Source: Ferroplasma sp037442045
Lineage (GTDB): Archaea; Thermoplasmatota; Thermoplasmata; Thermoplasmatales; Thermoplasmataceae
Assembly (NCBI RefSeq): GCF_037442045.1
Contig: NZ_JBBIRC010000028.1
Coordinates: forward strand, 1-19,607
Length of the DNA: 19,607 nucleotides
Direction of reading: 5' to 3'
A program made the position numbers and the translations under genes. Below the pieces are notes generated by a model. The model was not told where the DNA came from. It made no database searches and saw only the letters and a list, made by a program, of their open reading frames with translations. Of this stretch, positions 6,995 to 14,517 are shown piece by piece; the first letter of the stretch is position 1; each line of letters opens with the position of its first letter.

Positions 6995-8743
6995 TTATTC
7001 CTCCACTTTTAATTTCTTTCCAAATATTGTTTCTTCGAGCTGCGTTTTTAGATTAGCAGGGAAAAATGCTTCTCCATCGTATTTCCCTATAAATTCTGTA
7101 TTAATCAGAAATTCCTTTCTTATTAACCCGTTTAACTGGCCTGAGAAATTGTTTTCAACGACTATAACCTTCTTTTTATTTACCAGCATTTTTCCTATGT
7201 CATGATTCATGGGGAATATGTGTGTAACTTCTATTGCCCCTATTTTTACACCCTCTTTTCTCATGCAGTCAATTGTTTCTTCCACTGCACCTCTTGTAGA
7301 ACCCCATTGTATAACAGCATATTCCGCATCATTCATTTTATAAGCGGGTGTAGATGGCATCTCCTTCATGTATTCATCCAGTTTTTTCATTCTCTTTTCC
7401 ATGGAGAGTTTTCTCTGACCTGGATCTGTTATGGCATCACTTACGACTGCACCGTATTCATTATGCTCATCAGAATCTTCATTATGCATTAATCCTGGCT
7501 GCCCTGGAAACGCCCTTTTTGATATTCCTGTTTCTGTAAATTCATATCTCTTGTAATTTGCTTCATTATCTTTTGCGATAAGGCCTCTGTCAATATTATA
7601 TGATAAATCAAAGTCCACGGTTTCATCGTGTTCAGCTAAATACAAATCGGTAAGAACAAATACTGGAAGCTGGTATTTTTCAGCAAGATTGAATGCCTCT
7701 TTTGTTAGTTCAAATGCTTCCTGCACAGTTCCAGGTGCCAGAACTATTCTTGGCATATCTCCCTGACCGGCTCCAAGAATCTGGTTTAGATCGCCCTGCT
7801 CGGTCTTTGTTGGAAGTCCAGTTGAAGGGCCGGGCCTCTGCGCCTCATAAATAACAAGTGGAACTTCTGTCATTGCCGCAAGGCCAACACCCTCGGTCAT
7901 AAGGGCAAAGCCGCCTCCTGATGATCCAGTAGCTGCCCTTACTCCTGCGTAGCTTGCGCCTATAGCTGCGTTTATTGCGCTTATTTCATCTTCTGTTAGT
8001 TTTAAAAATACATGGTATTTTTTGCCATGTGTTGCTATGAACTGGAGAAATGATGATGCTGGCGTCATTGGATATGCAAAGTACATTTGCATTCCGGCAT
8101 TGATTGCGCCAAGGGCAGCTGCGTCTCCCCCGCCTATAGTATATAATTTTCTGTCAAAAGTTTTAAGTTTTTTGTATAAACCATAATTCTGAAGATAATA
8201 GTTATATCCTTCCTTTGCGGCGTTTATATTTGAATCTACAAGTTTTCCTTTTTTGTTGAATACTTTTTCTATTACTCCTGAAAATACATTGAAATCCAGT
8301 CCAAGTGATGCAACAACAGCACCAAGTGCTACAGTATTTTTTAACAGTGGATTGGCATCGAACTTCATTGCAATGTCCCTTAACGGAACAGGGCAGTATT
8401 TTATACCCTCATATTTCTTAAAATTCTTTATTGTGCCTGGATCGTATATTGCTATTCCATTAAGAGGTGAAGCTCCCCCTTCATTTATATTCCTATCTGT
8501 GTGCCTTTCAAGTGAATCTGCGTTCAAAGCAACAAGAACATCAAGGCCACTCCCCTGATTTTTGACTTTTTCATCAGAAGCCCTCAACTGGTACCAGCTT
8601 TCGCCTCCGCGTATCAGGCTCTGGTAGTAATTATAAGTGCTTACATATAATCCGCTTCTTGAAAATGTTTTTTCCAGTATTTGTCCGGCTGATTGCACGC
8701 CATCCCCAGCTGCTCCGCCTACTCTCACAATTATTTCTTCCAT
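6995..8743 (-). CDS. 2-oxoacid:ferredoxin oxidoreductase, fused gamma-alpha subunit
   Basis: This is the large subunit of the two-subunit OFOR and partner of the downstream beta gene. The N-terminal gamma domain (about residues 1-190) opens with IIVRVGGAAGDGVQSAG and has YQSLIRGGES (40-49). The alpha domain follows and carries YPMTP (224-228), the counterpart of the YPITP motif that helps 2-oxoacid and CoA handling in Sulfolobus-type enzymes. I place the start at the ATG at 8743 (582 aa), not at the in-frame ATG at 8806. The former begins directly with the conserved gamma strand, and a TATA-like aaaatttata sits about 28 nt upstream. The Ile-to-Met change in YPMTP is conservative. It is divergent from the MarR gene. 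Confidence 0.93.
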   Translation of the reverse strand: MEEIIVRVGGAAGDGVQSAGQILEKTFSRSGLYVSTYNYYQSLIRGGESWYQLRASDEKVKNQGSGLDVLVALNADSLERHTDRNINEGGASPLNGIAIYDPGTIKNFKKYEGIKYCPVPLRDIAMKFDANPLLKNTVALGAVVASLGLDFNVFSGVIEKVFNKKGKLVDSNINAAKEGYNYYLQNYGLYKKLKTFDRKLYTIGGGDAAALGAINAGMQMYFAYPMTPASSFLQFIATHGKKYHVFLKLTEDEISAINAAIGASYAGVRAATGSSGGGFALMTEGVGLAAMTEVPLVIYEAQRPGPSTGLPTKTEQGDLNQILGAGQGDMPRIVLAPGTVQEAFELTKEAFNLAEKYQLPVFVLTDLYLAEHDETVDFDLSYNIDRGLIAKDNEANYKRYEFTETGISKRAFPGQPGLMHNEDSDEHNEYGAVVSDAITDPGQRKLSMEKRMKKLDEYMKEMPSTPAYKMNDAEYAVIQWGSTRGAVEETIDCMRKEGVKIGAIEVTHIFPMNHDIGKMLVNKKKVIVVENNFSGQLNGLIRKEFLINTEFIGKYDGEAFFPANLKTQLEETIFGKKLKVEE

Positions 8744-8766
8744 ATTATTGTTATTTATAAATAGCG

Positions 8767-8776
8767 TATAAATTTT
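8767..8776 (-). promoter_or_regulatory. Putative TATA box for the OFOR operon
   Basis: On the minus strand the sequence aaaatttata is centred about 28 nt before the OFOR ATG at 8743. This is the right distance for a leaderless transcript and supports 8743 as the start. A second AT-rich element (8754-8763) is too close to serve that ATG. Confidence 0.5.
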
Positions 8777-8802
8777 CCTATTATTACGGAAATTAAAAAC
8801 AC

Positions 8803-8865
8803 ACAATTAACAGAATTTTATAAATTTTATAAATAATTGTAACTTGAAATCCTGTTAACGCAGGA
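8803..8865. promoter_or_regulatory. Repeat-rich control region between OFOR and MarR genes
   Basis: Three arrangements lie between the divergent genes. A 7-bp inverted repeat has acaatta at 8803-8809 and taattgt at 8834-8840. Between its arms are two tandem copies of aattttata (8814-8831). A 5-bp inverted repeat, tcctg/cagga, is at 8850-8865 around gttaacg. A MarR dimer commonly binds such dyads next to its own gene, so these are candidate operators. The arms are short and the first two are AT-rich, so the call is tentative. Confidence 0.35.
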
Positions 8866-8940
8866 GTTTGCACAAATAAATATTTAATGGTAAATGATTT
8901 AATGAATAATTGTTTATTATATAGAAAGCATAAAATACCT

Positions 8941-8948
8941 TTATATTA
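8941..8948 (+). promoter_or_regulatory. Putative TATA box for the MarR-family gene
   Basis: The element ttatatta is centred about 21 nt before the ATG at 8965. This is slightly close for a strictly leaderless start but usable. The upstream gaaagcataaaa could be the purine-rich BRE side. Support is weak. Confidence 0.35.
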
Positions 8949-8964
8949 TTAAACAACGATAGGA

Positions 8965-9399
8965 ATGGATAAAATTAAAGGGTACGATGTCTGGCGGGAA
9001 TTTCTTAGAACGTGGAAAACATGGTACAGAGCATCAGAAAAAAACCTTATTTCCTTGGGAATGTCTACAGTTGAGTACAGAATACTGAAGAATTTGACTG
9101 AGAGGGGTTCACTGCCCATGATTGAACTGGCAAATATAAATATGGTTACACAGGGCTGGATTACCGGCGTTATAGACAAACTTGAGGAAGCATTATATGT
9201 GGAACGTGTAAGAAGCGATACCGATAGAAGAGTAATAAACATAAATATCACTCCTAAGGGCAAAGCATTTTTTAACAAAATTGAAACACTTCACCTGAAG
9301 TTTATAGATAATACATTGAGGAATTTTACCAATGAGGAAAAATACAATATATTGAATTTTCTAAAAAAAATAGAGTCAAATGTTGAAGTCCAGCAATAG
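8965..9399 (+). CDS. MarR-family winged-helix transcriptional regulator
   Basis: A 144-aa dimeric DNA-binding repressor or activator of the MarR family. The winged helix-turn-helix spans about residues 32-100, with the recognition region IELANINMVTQGWITGVIDKL (53-73). The wing signature is RVRSDTDRRVININITPKG (81-99) and contains the near-invariant DxxDRR-type motif. Flanking N- and C-terminal helices would form the dimer interface. It is transcribed away from the OFOR operon and 43 nt ahead of the M50 protease gene. It may therefore regulate itself and either neighbour. No Cys is evident as a redox sensor, so a small ligand is more likely than thiol sensing. The target is an inference from position. 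Confidence 0.9.
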   Translation: MDKIKGYDVWREFLRTWKTWYRASEKNLISLGMSTVEYRILKNLTERGSLPMIELANINMVTQGWITGVIDKLEEALYVERVRSDTDRRVININITPKGKAFFNKIETLHLKFIDNTLRNFTNEEKYNILNFLKKIESNVEVQQ

Positions 9400-9442
9400 G
9401 CAGGAAAAAGATTATTATTAATGTTTAACTATGAGCTTATAA

Positions 9443-11002
9443 ATGAACTATAACGATATCTTTCTAATCATATTAATTGTGCTTTCATGGTCAATTATAA
9501 TCATAGCACTGGCTCCCGAGATTAATAAAACAAAACATTTTTCTACACTGGGACCAGCGTTAATGATAAAATCAACAAAAAATAAAGGCATCCTTGATGC
9601 AGTAGCAAAACATCTGCCTGCAAAACAGATTGGAAAAATTTCTACTATACTGGTAGTATTGGGAGGATTGCTTGCATTTGGAATGCTTATGTATGAGGCT
9701 ATTTTGCTCACGATAATACATATTCCAACAAGTGAAGCGCCGCCATTAAATGAATATTTAGCTCTTCCTTTAATAAATCCTTTTATTCCACTTGGATATG
9801 GTACTGCAAGTCTTGTTTTTGCTGTTGTAATTCATGAAATGTTCCACGGAATTGTAGCGAGAAAGCAGGGAATAAAAGTAAACAGCGTGGGAGGCCTATT
9901 TTTTATTATACCGGTGGGAGCGTTTGTTGAGCCTGATGAAAAAGAGATAATGGCGGCTGACCCTGTTGTCAGAAGGAGAATTGTAGCGGCAGGGCCTGGA
10001 ATAAATCTAATAATTGCTGCAATATGCATAGTATTGCTTGTTTTTGTTATGATGCCGGTTTCGGCTCCAGTGCATTCAGGTATCTATGTTGAGGACTCTA
10101 CAGCAATTGATGCAGGGCATGCCATACCAAAGGGAATGGAAATAATTTCCTATGGAAATATATCTGGTAAGGCCTTAAATTCTCTTGAGGATACGTCCAT
10201 GATAACTCCAGGGCTGGCAAATGTAACGCTGTTTAATGGCAAGGCTGAAACAAATAAAAGTGTGCCTACGGGCGTTGCCATAGTTGATTTAATTTCAGGA
10301 TGCCCTGCAGAAAAGGCAGGCGTACCTTCTGATTCCATAATATATAATATAAGTGATGCTGCAGGAAGCCATATAATATACAATGTTGACACACTTGGAA
10401 ATGTTCTTGATAAAATAGCACCGGGAACCCAAATAAATATGACTGTAGAGACCTTCAATGGCACAATGGCCTACAAAACTTATTCGATGAAAACTGTATC
10501 TACATACAGCTATTATGCGAAAGACGATCCCACAGCAAATAAAGCTGTTTATAAGAGCGAAAGTTTTATTGGAGTAGAAATAGACTATTCAGGAGTGGGA
10601 TATGTATCGATTGACAGCCTTCACAGCCTTGTTTTTGGTGGCCAAATTGCAGGCCCTGAATTTTATGAAACCCTTGGGCTTCCACTTCTTGGGCTTTCAC
10701 CAATACCGGGCTCCCTGGCGCATCTGTTCCATACACCATTTAACTCTTACATATTTTTTGGCATAGCAAACAGCCTTTACTGGATCTTCTGGATAGATTT
10801 TCTTCTTGGGATTATGAATGCACTTCCATTATCAATACTTGATGGTGGACAGTTCTTTAAGGATACATTGACCATAGCATCAAGAAGAGAAAAATTCAAA
10901 TTTCTGAGGAATGAAAATAATGTGAGAAAAATATACTATGCTATAGGCATATTTGTATTCATGCTGTTGATGTATATTATTATAGCACCAAGGGTTATAT
11001 AA
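9443..11002 (+). CDS. M50 / site-2-protease-like membrane zinc metalloprotease
   Basis: This is a multi-pass intramembrane-type protease. The zinc-binding HEMFH motif (residues 131-135) lies in a hydrophobic helix (about 118-140). The third zinc ligand, Asp467, is in NALPLSILDGGQFF (459-472). GAFVEPDE (159-166) is the usual strand after the first active-site helix. Hydrophobic segments lie near 5-25, 69-95, 118-140, 185-205, 435-465 and 497-515. The roughly 230 residues between the two catalytic halves contain a PDZ-like section (around 275-350, with ISGCPAEKAGV), expected to face outside and control substrate access. At 519 aa it is in the range of archaeal M50 proteins with PDZ. In-frame codons upstream of the ATG run into a TAA, which fixes the start. 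The substrate is unknown. Confidence 0.92.
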   Translation: MNYNDIFLIILIVLSWSIIIIALAPEINKTKHFSTLGPALMIKSTKNKGILDAVAKHLPAKQIGKISTILVVLGGLLAFGMLMYEAILLTIIHIPTSEAPPLNEYLALPLINPFIPLGYGTASLVFAVVIHEMFHGIVARKQGIKVNSVGGLFFIIPVGAFVEPDEKEIMAADPVVRRRIVAAGPGINLIIAAICIVLLVFVMMPVSAPVHSGIYVEDSTAIDAGHAIPKGMEIISYGNISGKALNSLEDTSMITPGLANVTLFNGKAETNKSVPTGVAIVDLISGCPAEKAGVPSDSIIYNISDAAGSHIIYNVDTLGNVLDKIAPGTQINMTVETFNGTMAYKTYSMKTVSTYSYYAKDDPTANKAVYKSESFIGVEIDYSGVGYVSIDSLHSLVFGGQIAGPEFYETLGLPLLGLSPIPGSLAHLFHTPFNSYIFFGIANSLYWIFWIDFLLGIMNALPLSILDGGQFFKDTLTIASRREKFKFLRNENNVRKIYYAIGIFVFMLLMYIIIAPRVI

Positions 11003-11009
11003 TAAAATA

Positions 11010-11624
11010 TTATAAATTATTTATAAATTTTTTAACATTGTTGAAGAAAATATCTGGTTTTTCTAATTGAATGCAATGCCCTGTACCATCGATTCTTACA
11101 AAAATTGATGATGCTATTAAATCGTGATATTTTTGCCCATGGTCAATTGGAACAATATTATCCCTTGTGCCCCAGAGTATAAGCACGGGCTTTTCTATTT
11201 TATTAAGTTCATTCAGGATGTGGTCAACGCCAAGGCCCCCAATTATTATTGCTGAGTTAGTTAACTCGGGACTATCTATCACGCTTTTTAAGGCAACGCC
11301 AGCAGAAACAGAAGGTCCTACAATGTTGAGCGATGATAAATAGAGCTTTTCAGCAAAATCCTTTATGAAAGAAGCGCCCTTTGACGGCGATGACCCAAAA
11401 TTATATTTTTCATTCTGTTCTGAATTCCCAAAGCCAGGAAGATCAGGGGCATAAACATTAAATCCCCATTGCCCTATTTTTCTCAATGCATCAATTTTAG
11501 CCCATGAATCCGATCTTTGTTTTGAATCGTGTAAAAGAATGAAATTCCTCATATTCCCCCGTTCATATGAAAGGTAATATACTGTTTTCCCACCTATATC
11601 TATTTTATTTTCTTTTACTTCCAT
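11010..11624 (-). CDS. Alpha/beta hydrolase, ABHD14-like
   Basis: A 204-aa soluble alpha/beta hydrolase with a minimal fold and little room for a lid. The oxyanion region LLHDSKQRSDSW (30-41) and YAPDLPGFGNS (58-68) are typical. The nucleophile elbow is GPSVSAG (103-109), not the usual GxSxG. The likely nucleophile is Ser107, because PSVS aligns with the PSLS elbow I recall for human ABHD14B. The acid is Asp155 (GTRDNIVP) and the base His183 (GTGHCIQLEKP). ABHD14-type enzymes have been linked to esterase and lysine-deacetylase activity, but the substrate here is unknown. It converges on the M50 gene (7 bp apart) and diverges from RqcH. Confidence 0.85.
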   Translation of the reverse strand: MEVKENKIDIGGKTVYYLSYERGNMRNFILLHDSKQRSDSWAKIDALRKIGQWGFNVYAPDLPGFGNSEQNEKYNFGSSPSKGASFIKDFAEKLYLSSLNIVGPSVSAGVALKSVIDSPELTNSAIIIGGLGVDHILNELNKIEKPVLILWGTRDNIVPIDHGQKYHDLIASSIFVRIDGTGHCIQLEKPDIFFNNVKKFINNL

Positions 11625-11666
11625 AATACTTTATGTGCCCATGGTTCTAAAATTATTCGGGTCCGG

Positions 11667-11680
11667 TTTTTATATTTAAA
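11667..11680. promoter_or_regulatory. AT-rich promoter element between hydrolase and rqcH
   Basis: The element ttttatatttaaa sits in the 106-bp divergent spacer. Read on plus it would start rqcH transcription near 11700 with a leader of about 30 nt. Read on minus it would start the hydrolase mRNA near 11648. It could serve either or both genes. No good ribosome-binding site precedes the rqcH ATG. Confidence 0.35.
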
Positions 11681-11730
11681 AATTTTTAAGCATAACAAGG
11701 TTAAAATAATAGCAATCATTAGATGAAAAC

Positions 11731-13575
11731 ATGAAGCTTAAAGAATCATCACTGGACTTTCATGCATTTGTTGCTATTTATGGTGATACCATATTAAACT
11801 CATTTATAAAAAAAGTATATCAGGTAAATCAGAAGGAGTTTGTGCTGCAATTATACAGATCTGATATAAAAAAGCGTGATTTTTTCATTTCCCTAACAAA
11901 AGGCATTGCGTTTTATGATGCAGAAAAACCGGAAGAAGCAACACAGTTGTCCATGTTATTCAGGAAACAATTATCAGAAAAGCGCATAGTTGGAATAGAA
12001 CAGATCAATTTTGACAGAGTAATAAAAATAGTATTGCATACAGGGCAGGAAATAATTCTTGAGTTATTTGGTTCAGGCAATCTTATACTTACAGATAATG
12101 GAAAAATTGTTTTTGCCATGGACCAGCATGTGTATAAAACCAGAAAAGTCGTTATCGGCGAGGAGTATATACCTCCAGTTACTGTAAATCCAGTGGGAGA
12201 TTTAGAATCATTTTCCGAAATACTTGATAACAGCAAAGCCTCTGTAGTTAAAACCCTTGCTACCCGTGCAAATCTTGGTGGTGAAATAGCAGAGGAAGCA
12301 CTGTATAGAAGCAACATAGATAAGGACAAAATGCCGGCAGAAATAAAGGATAAATATGAATTGCTGTATAATAACATCCTTGAAATAATAAATGAATCTT
12401 CAAAGAATAAAGCATTTTATTATGAAAGTGAGGAACTTTTATCACCGGTACTTTTAACTGCAACAGGAAAAGATCCGGATAAGGAGTTCGATGACTTCAA
12501 TGAAGGCATTGATTTTTACCTCAAGCATTATCCAGAGACAGAGAAAAATAAATCCAGCGTTGAAAGGAGAATCGAATCACAAAGAAAATCCATAGAAGAA
12601 TTCAATAAATATATGCTGATTTACAATGAGTTTGGAAATTATCTGAAAATGAATTTTCAATCGCTCCAGAAGCTTTTAAATATAGTTTATAACAATGTAA
12701 AGAGAAGTAATACCGATAATTTAACTTTTAATGATCTGGAAATATCTGATATAAAACCTGGAAAAAATGAATTTTCAATTAGTTATAATGGAATAGAAAT
12801 TGCTTTAAATTATAGGGAATCGGCCGGAAATAATATCAATCATGTATTCAATACAGCAAAAGATTATAAAGGCAAGATAGAAGGTGCTGAAAAGGCAATA
12901 GAAGAAACTAAAAAACTGATTTTAAAGGAAAAGAAGATAATAAAAAAGAAGCGTGTGAAATACTGGTTTGAATCATATCACTGGTTCACTGCATCGGCAG
13001 GAAACATGGTTATGGCTGGGAGAGATGCAAAAACTAATGAAAAGCTGGTCAAGAAGCACATGTCTGAAAATGACATTTACGTCCATGCTGACCTTTATGG
13101 CGCACCCAGCACATTGATAAAAAATGATGGTATAGATATAACGGAAGATACAATAAGTGAAGCATGCGAATTTTCCATTTCATTATCCCGTGCATGGCCA
13201 GCAGGCTTAGGTTCCGGAACTGCATACTGGGTTTATCCATCACAGGTGAGCAAAACACCAGAGTCTGGAGAATTCGTATCTAAAGGTTCATGGATAATCA
13301 GGGGCAAGAGGAATTATGTTTTAAATATTCCACTGGAATTAAAAATATCTTTAATTGATTATAAGGATACTCAAATACCCATGATCTCACCAGCAGAAAC
13401 AAAAACAGATTCAAAGAAATGGGTTATAATAAAGCCGGGAAATGAAAAACGTTCAACTGCAGCAGATAAGATTGCAAAAATACTTGAAATTGAAAGGTCT
13501 GAAATAGAATCAATTTTGCCACCAGGCGGATCAATAATAGTCGAAAACTCAAAAGAAATAAAGGAATTAAGCTAA
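11731..13575 (+). CDS. rqcH: Ribosome quality control factor RqcH (Rqc2/NEMF/NFACT family)
   Basis: This is the archaeal homologue of Rqc2/NEMF/bacterial RqcH. The family binds the large ribosomal subunit after splitting of stalled ribosomes and recruits tRNA, often adding a C-terminal tail to the blocked peptide. An N-terminal NFACT-N domain starts at SLDFHAFVAIY. It contains the Asp95-Arg96 pair (NFDRVIKI), the DR motif needed for tailing in bacterial and eukaryal members. A helical and coiled-coil middle (about 270-410) is followed by NFACT-R from YWFESYHWFTASAGN (411-425) through IYVHADLYGAPS. At 614 aa it is normal for archaea and lacks the NFACT-C extension of eukaryotes. The stop overlaps the convergent PGI/PMI end by 9 bp. 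Confidence 0.93.
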   Translation: MKLKESSLDFHAFVAIYGDTILNSFIKKVYQVNQKEFVLQLYRSDIKKRDFFISLTKGIAFYDAEKPEEATQLSMLFRKQLSEKRIVGIEQINFDRVIKIVLHTGQEIILELFGSGNLILTDNGKIVFAMDQHVYKTRKVVIGEEYIPPVTVNPVGDLESFSEILDNSKASVVKTLATRANLGGEIAEEALYRSNIDKDKMPAEIKDKYELLYNNILEIINESSKNKAFYYESEELLSPVLLTATGKDPDKEFDDFNEGIDFYLKHYPETEKNKSSVERRIESQRKSIEEFNKYMLIYNEFGNYLKMNFQSLQKLLNIVYNNVKRSNTDNLTFNDLEISDIKPGKNEFSISYNGIEIALNYRESAGNNINHVFNTAKDYKGKIEGAEKAIEETKKLILKEKKIIKKKRVKYWFESYHWFTASAGNMVMAGRDAKTNEKLVKKHMSENDIYVHADLYGAPSTLIKNDGIDITEDTISEACEFSISLSRAWPAGLGSGTAYWVYPSQVSKTPESGEFVSKGSWIIRGKRNYVLNIPLELKISLIDYKDTQIPMISPAETKTDSKKWVIIKPGNEKRSTAADKIAKILEIERSEIESILPPGGSIIVENSKEIKELS

Positions 13576-14484
13576 TTTCTTTTTCAATTCCTCAATTGTT
13601 GAAACATCTGTTGGATCAACATTTCTTACCAGGGCCAGTTCATATGTTAAATAGTCCGCATAATGTATTAGATAGAATAATTTAGCAAAGTAATTGCTGG
13701 TCGGTGACTTTATTATTGTGAATTGCTCTCCAGTGATTTCTTCGGTTATGTTAATTCTCTGGTTTATTCTTGCATTATCTGATTCAAATGCATAAAATAA
13801 ATATTCTTTTATACGGTATGCAGATTTAAGTGGCATTGTATCATTATGGTTAAGTTCCGGGAAATAACTGTAGAACGCAAATGTTTTGGCATTTTCGTTA
13901 AACTGTGTTTTCCACCTGTATGCAACAGATTTAAATGGTTTCGACCCATATATTATGGGAATATAACTGTTTTCATAAATTTTAAATGCCTGTGACTTCA
14001 TTTCATCGTGATTTTTATCCATATCATTTAGTACATTATATGCCTCGTTTACATCATCTTCACTAAATGCAGAAAATGTATTGAAAAGAGGCATTAGCAT
14101 ATAACCAAGAGCAGACCTGGGCTGCAATCCTGATGGTATGATTATGGGATTTTCAACTATAGTTGCAAGTTTTCCGCCAGATGTAATCGCCCTTACATGT
14201 GCACCTTTTTTCTTTGCATCTTCAACATTATCTATTGTTTCTTCAGTATTTCCTGAATAGCTGACAGCAATGAACAGTGTTTTCTCGTTTACAAATGATG
14301 GTATGCCGTAATCGCCGATAGAAATCACAGGTATGTTTGCATAGTATTCCTGAAAAATATTTCCAACAATTCCTGAACCTCCCATACCGGTTATAACAAT
14401 ATTGTTAAAATTAAAATTCACATCGAATTTATCGGTTGATTTTAACTGCTCCTTCAAATTTTTTATTTCATCCAGAAAATTCAT
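13567..14484 (-). CDS. Bifunctional phosphoglucose/phosphomannose isomerase
   Basis: This is the SIS-domain enzyme interconverting glucose-6-P or mannose-6-P with fructose-6-P, of the PGI/PMI family described from Pyrobaculum, Aeropyrum and Thermoplasma. Sugar-binding motifs are GMGGSG (33-38) and SYSGNTEET (75-83). The catalytic pair corresponds to Glu196 (in FNENAKT) and His212 (in PELNHND). Their 16-residue spacing equals that of the characterised Glu203/His219 pair. At 305 aa it is of full length. The ATG at 14484 is 33 nt downstream of the MFS stop, so cotranscription is plausible. The 3' end runs 9 bp into rqcH on the other strand. Confidence 0.94.
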   Translation of the reverse strand: MNFLDEIKNLKEQLKSTDKFDVNFNFNNIVITGMGGSGIVGNIFQEYYANIPVISIGDYGIPSFVNEKTLFIAVSYSGNTEETIDNVEDAKKKGAHVRAITSGGKLATIVENPIIIPSGLQPRSALGYMLMPLFNTFSAFSEDDVNEAYNVLNDMDKNHDEMKSQAFKIYENSYIPIIYGSKPFKSVAYRWKTQFNENAKTFAFYSYFPELNHNDTMPLKSAYRIKEYLFYAFESDNARINQRINITEEITGEQFTIIKSPTSNYFAKLFYLIHYADYLTYELALVRNVDPTDVSTIEELKKKLA

Positions 14485-14517
14485 AATAGATTAGATAAAA
14501 ATAGCATATTATTTTTT

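Noticed and set aside
8744..8806. N-terminal extension of the OFOR gamma-alpha subunit
   Set aside because: The extra 21 residues are unlike the family and the coding stretch contains the likely TATA box, so it is probably untranslated promoter DNA.
11003..11036. AT-rich inverted repeats at the M50/hydrolase convergence as a hairpin terminator
   Set aside because: Arms are only about 6 bp of A and T, and archaeal termination relies mainly on T-runs. The sequence may aid termination but a stem-loop call is not supported.
11913..12377. 154-aa minus-strand frame inside rqcH
   Set aside because: It lies opposite the NFACT-N coding region, is serine-rich without recognisable features, and has no promoter or ribosome-binding site.
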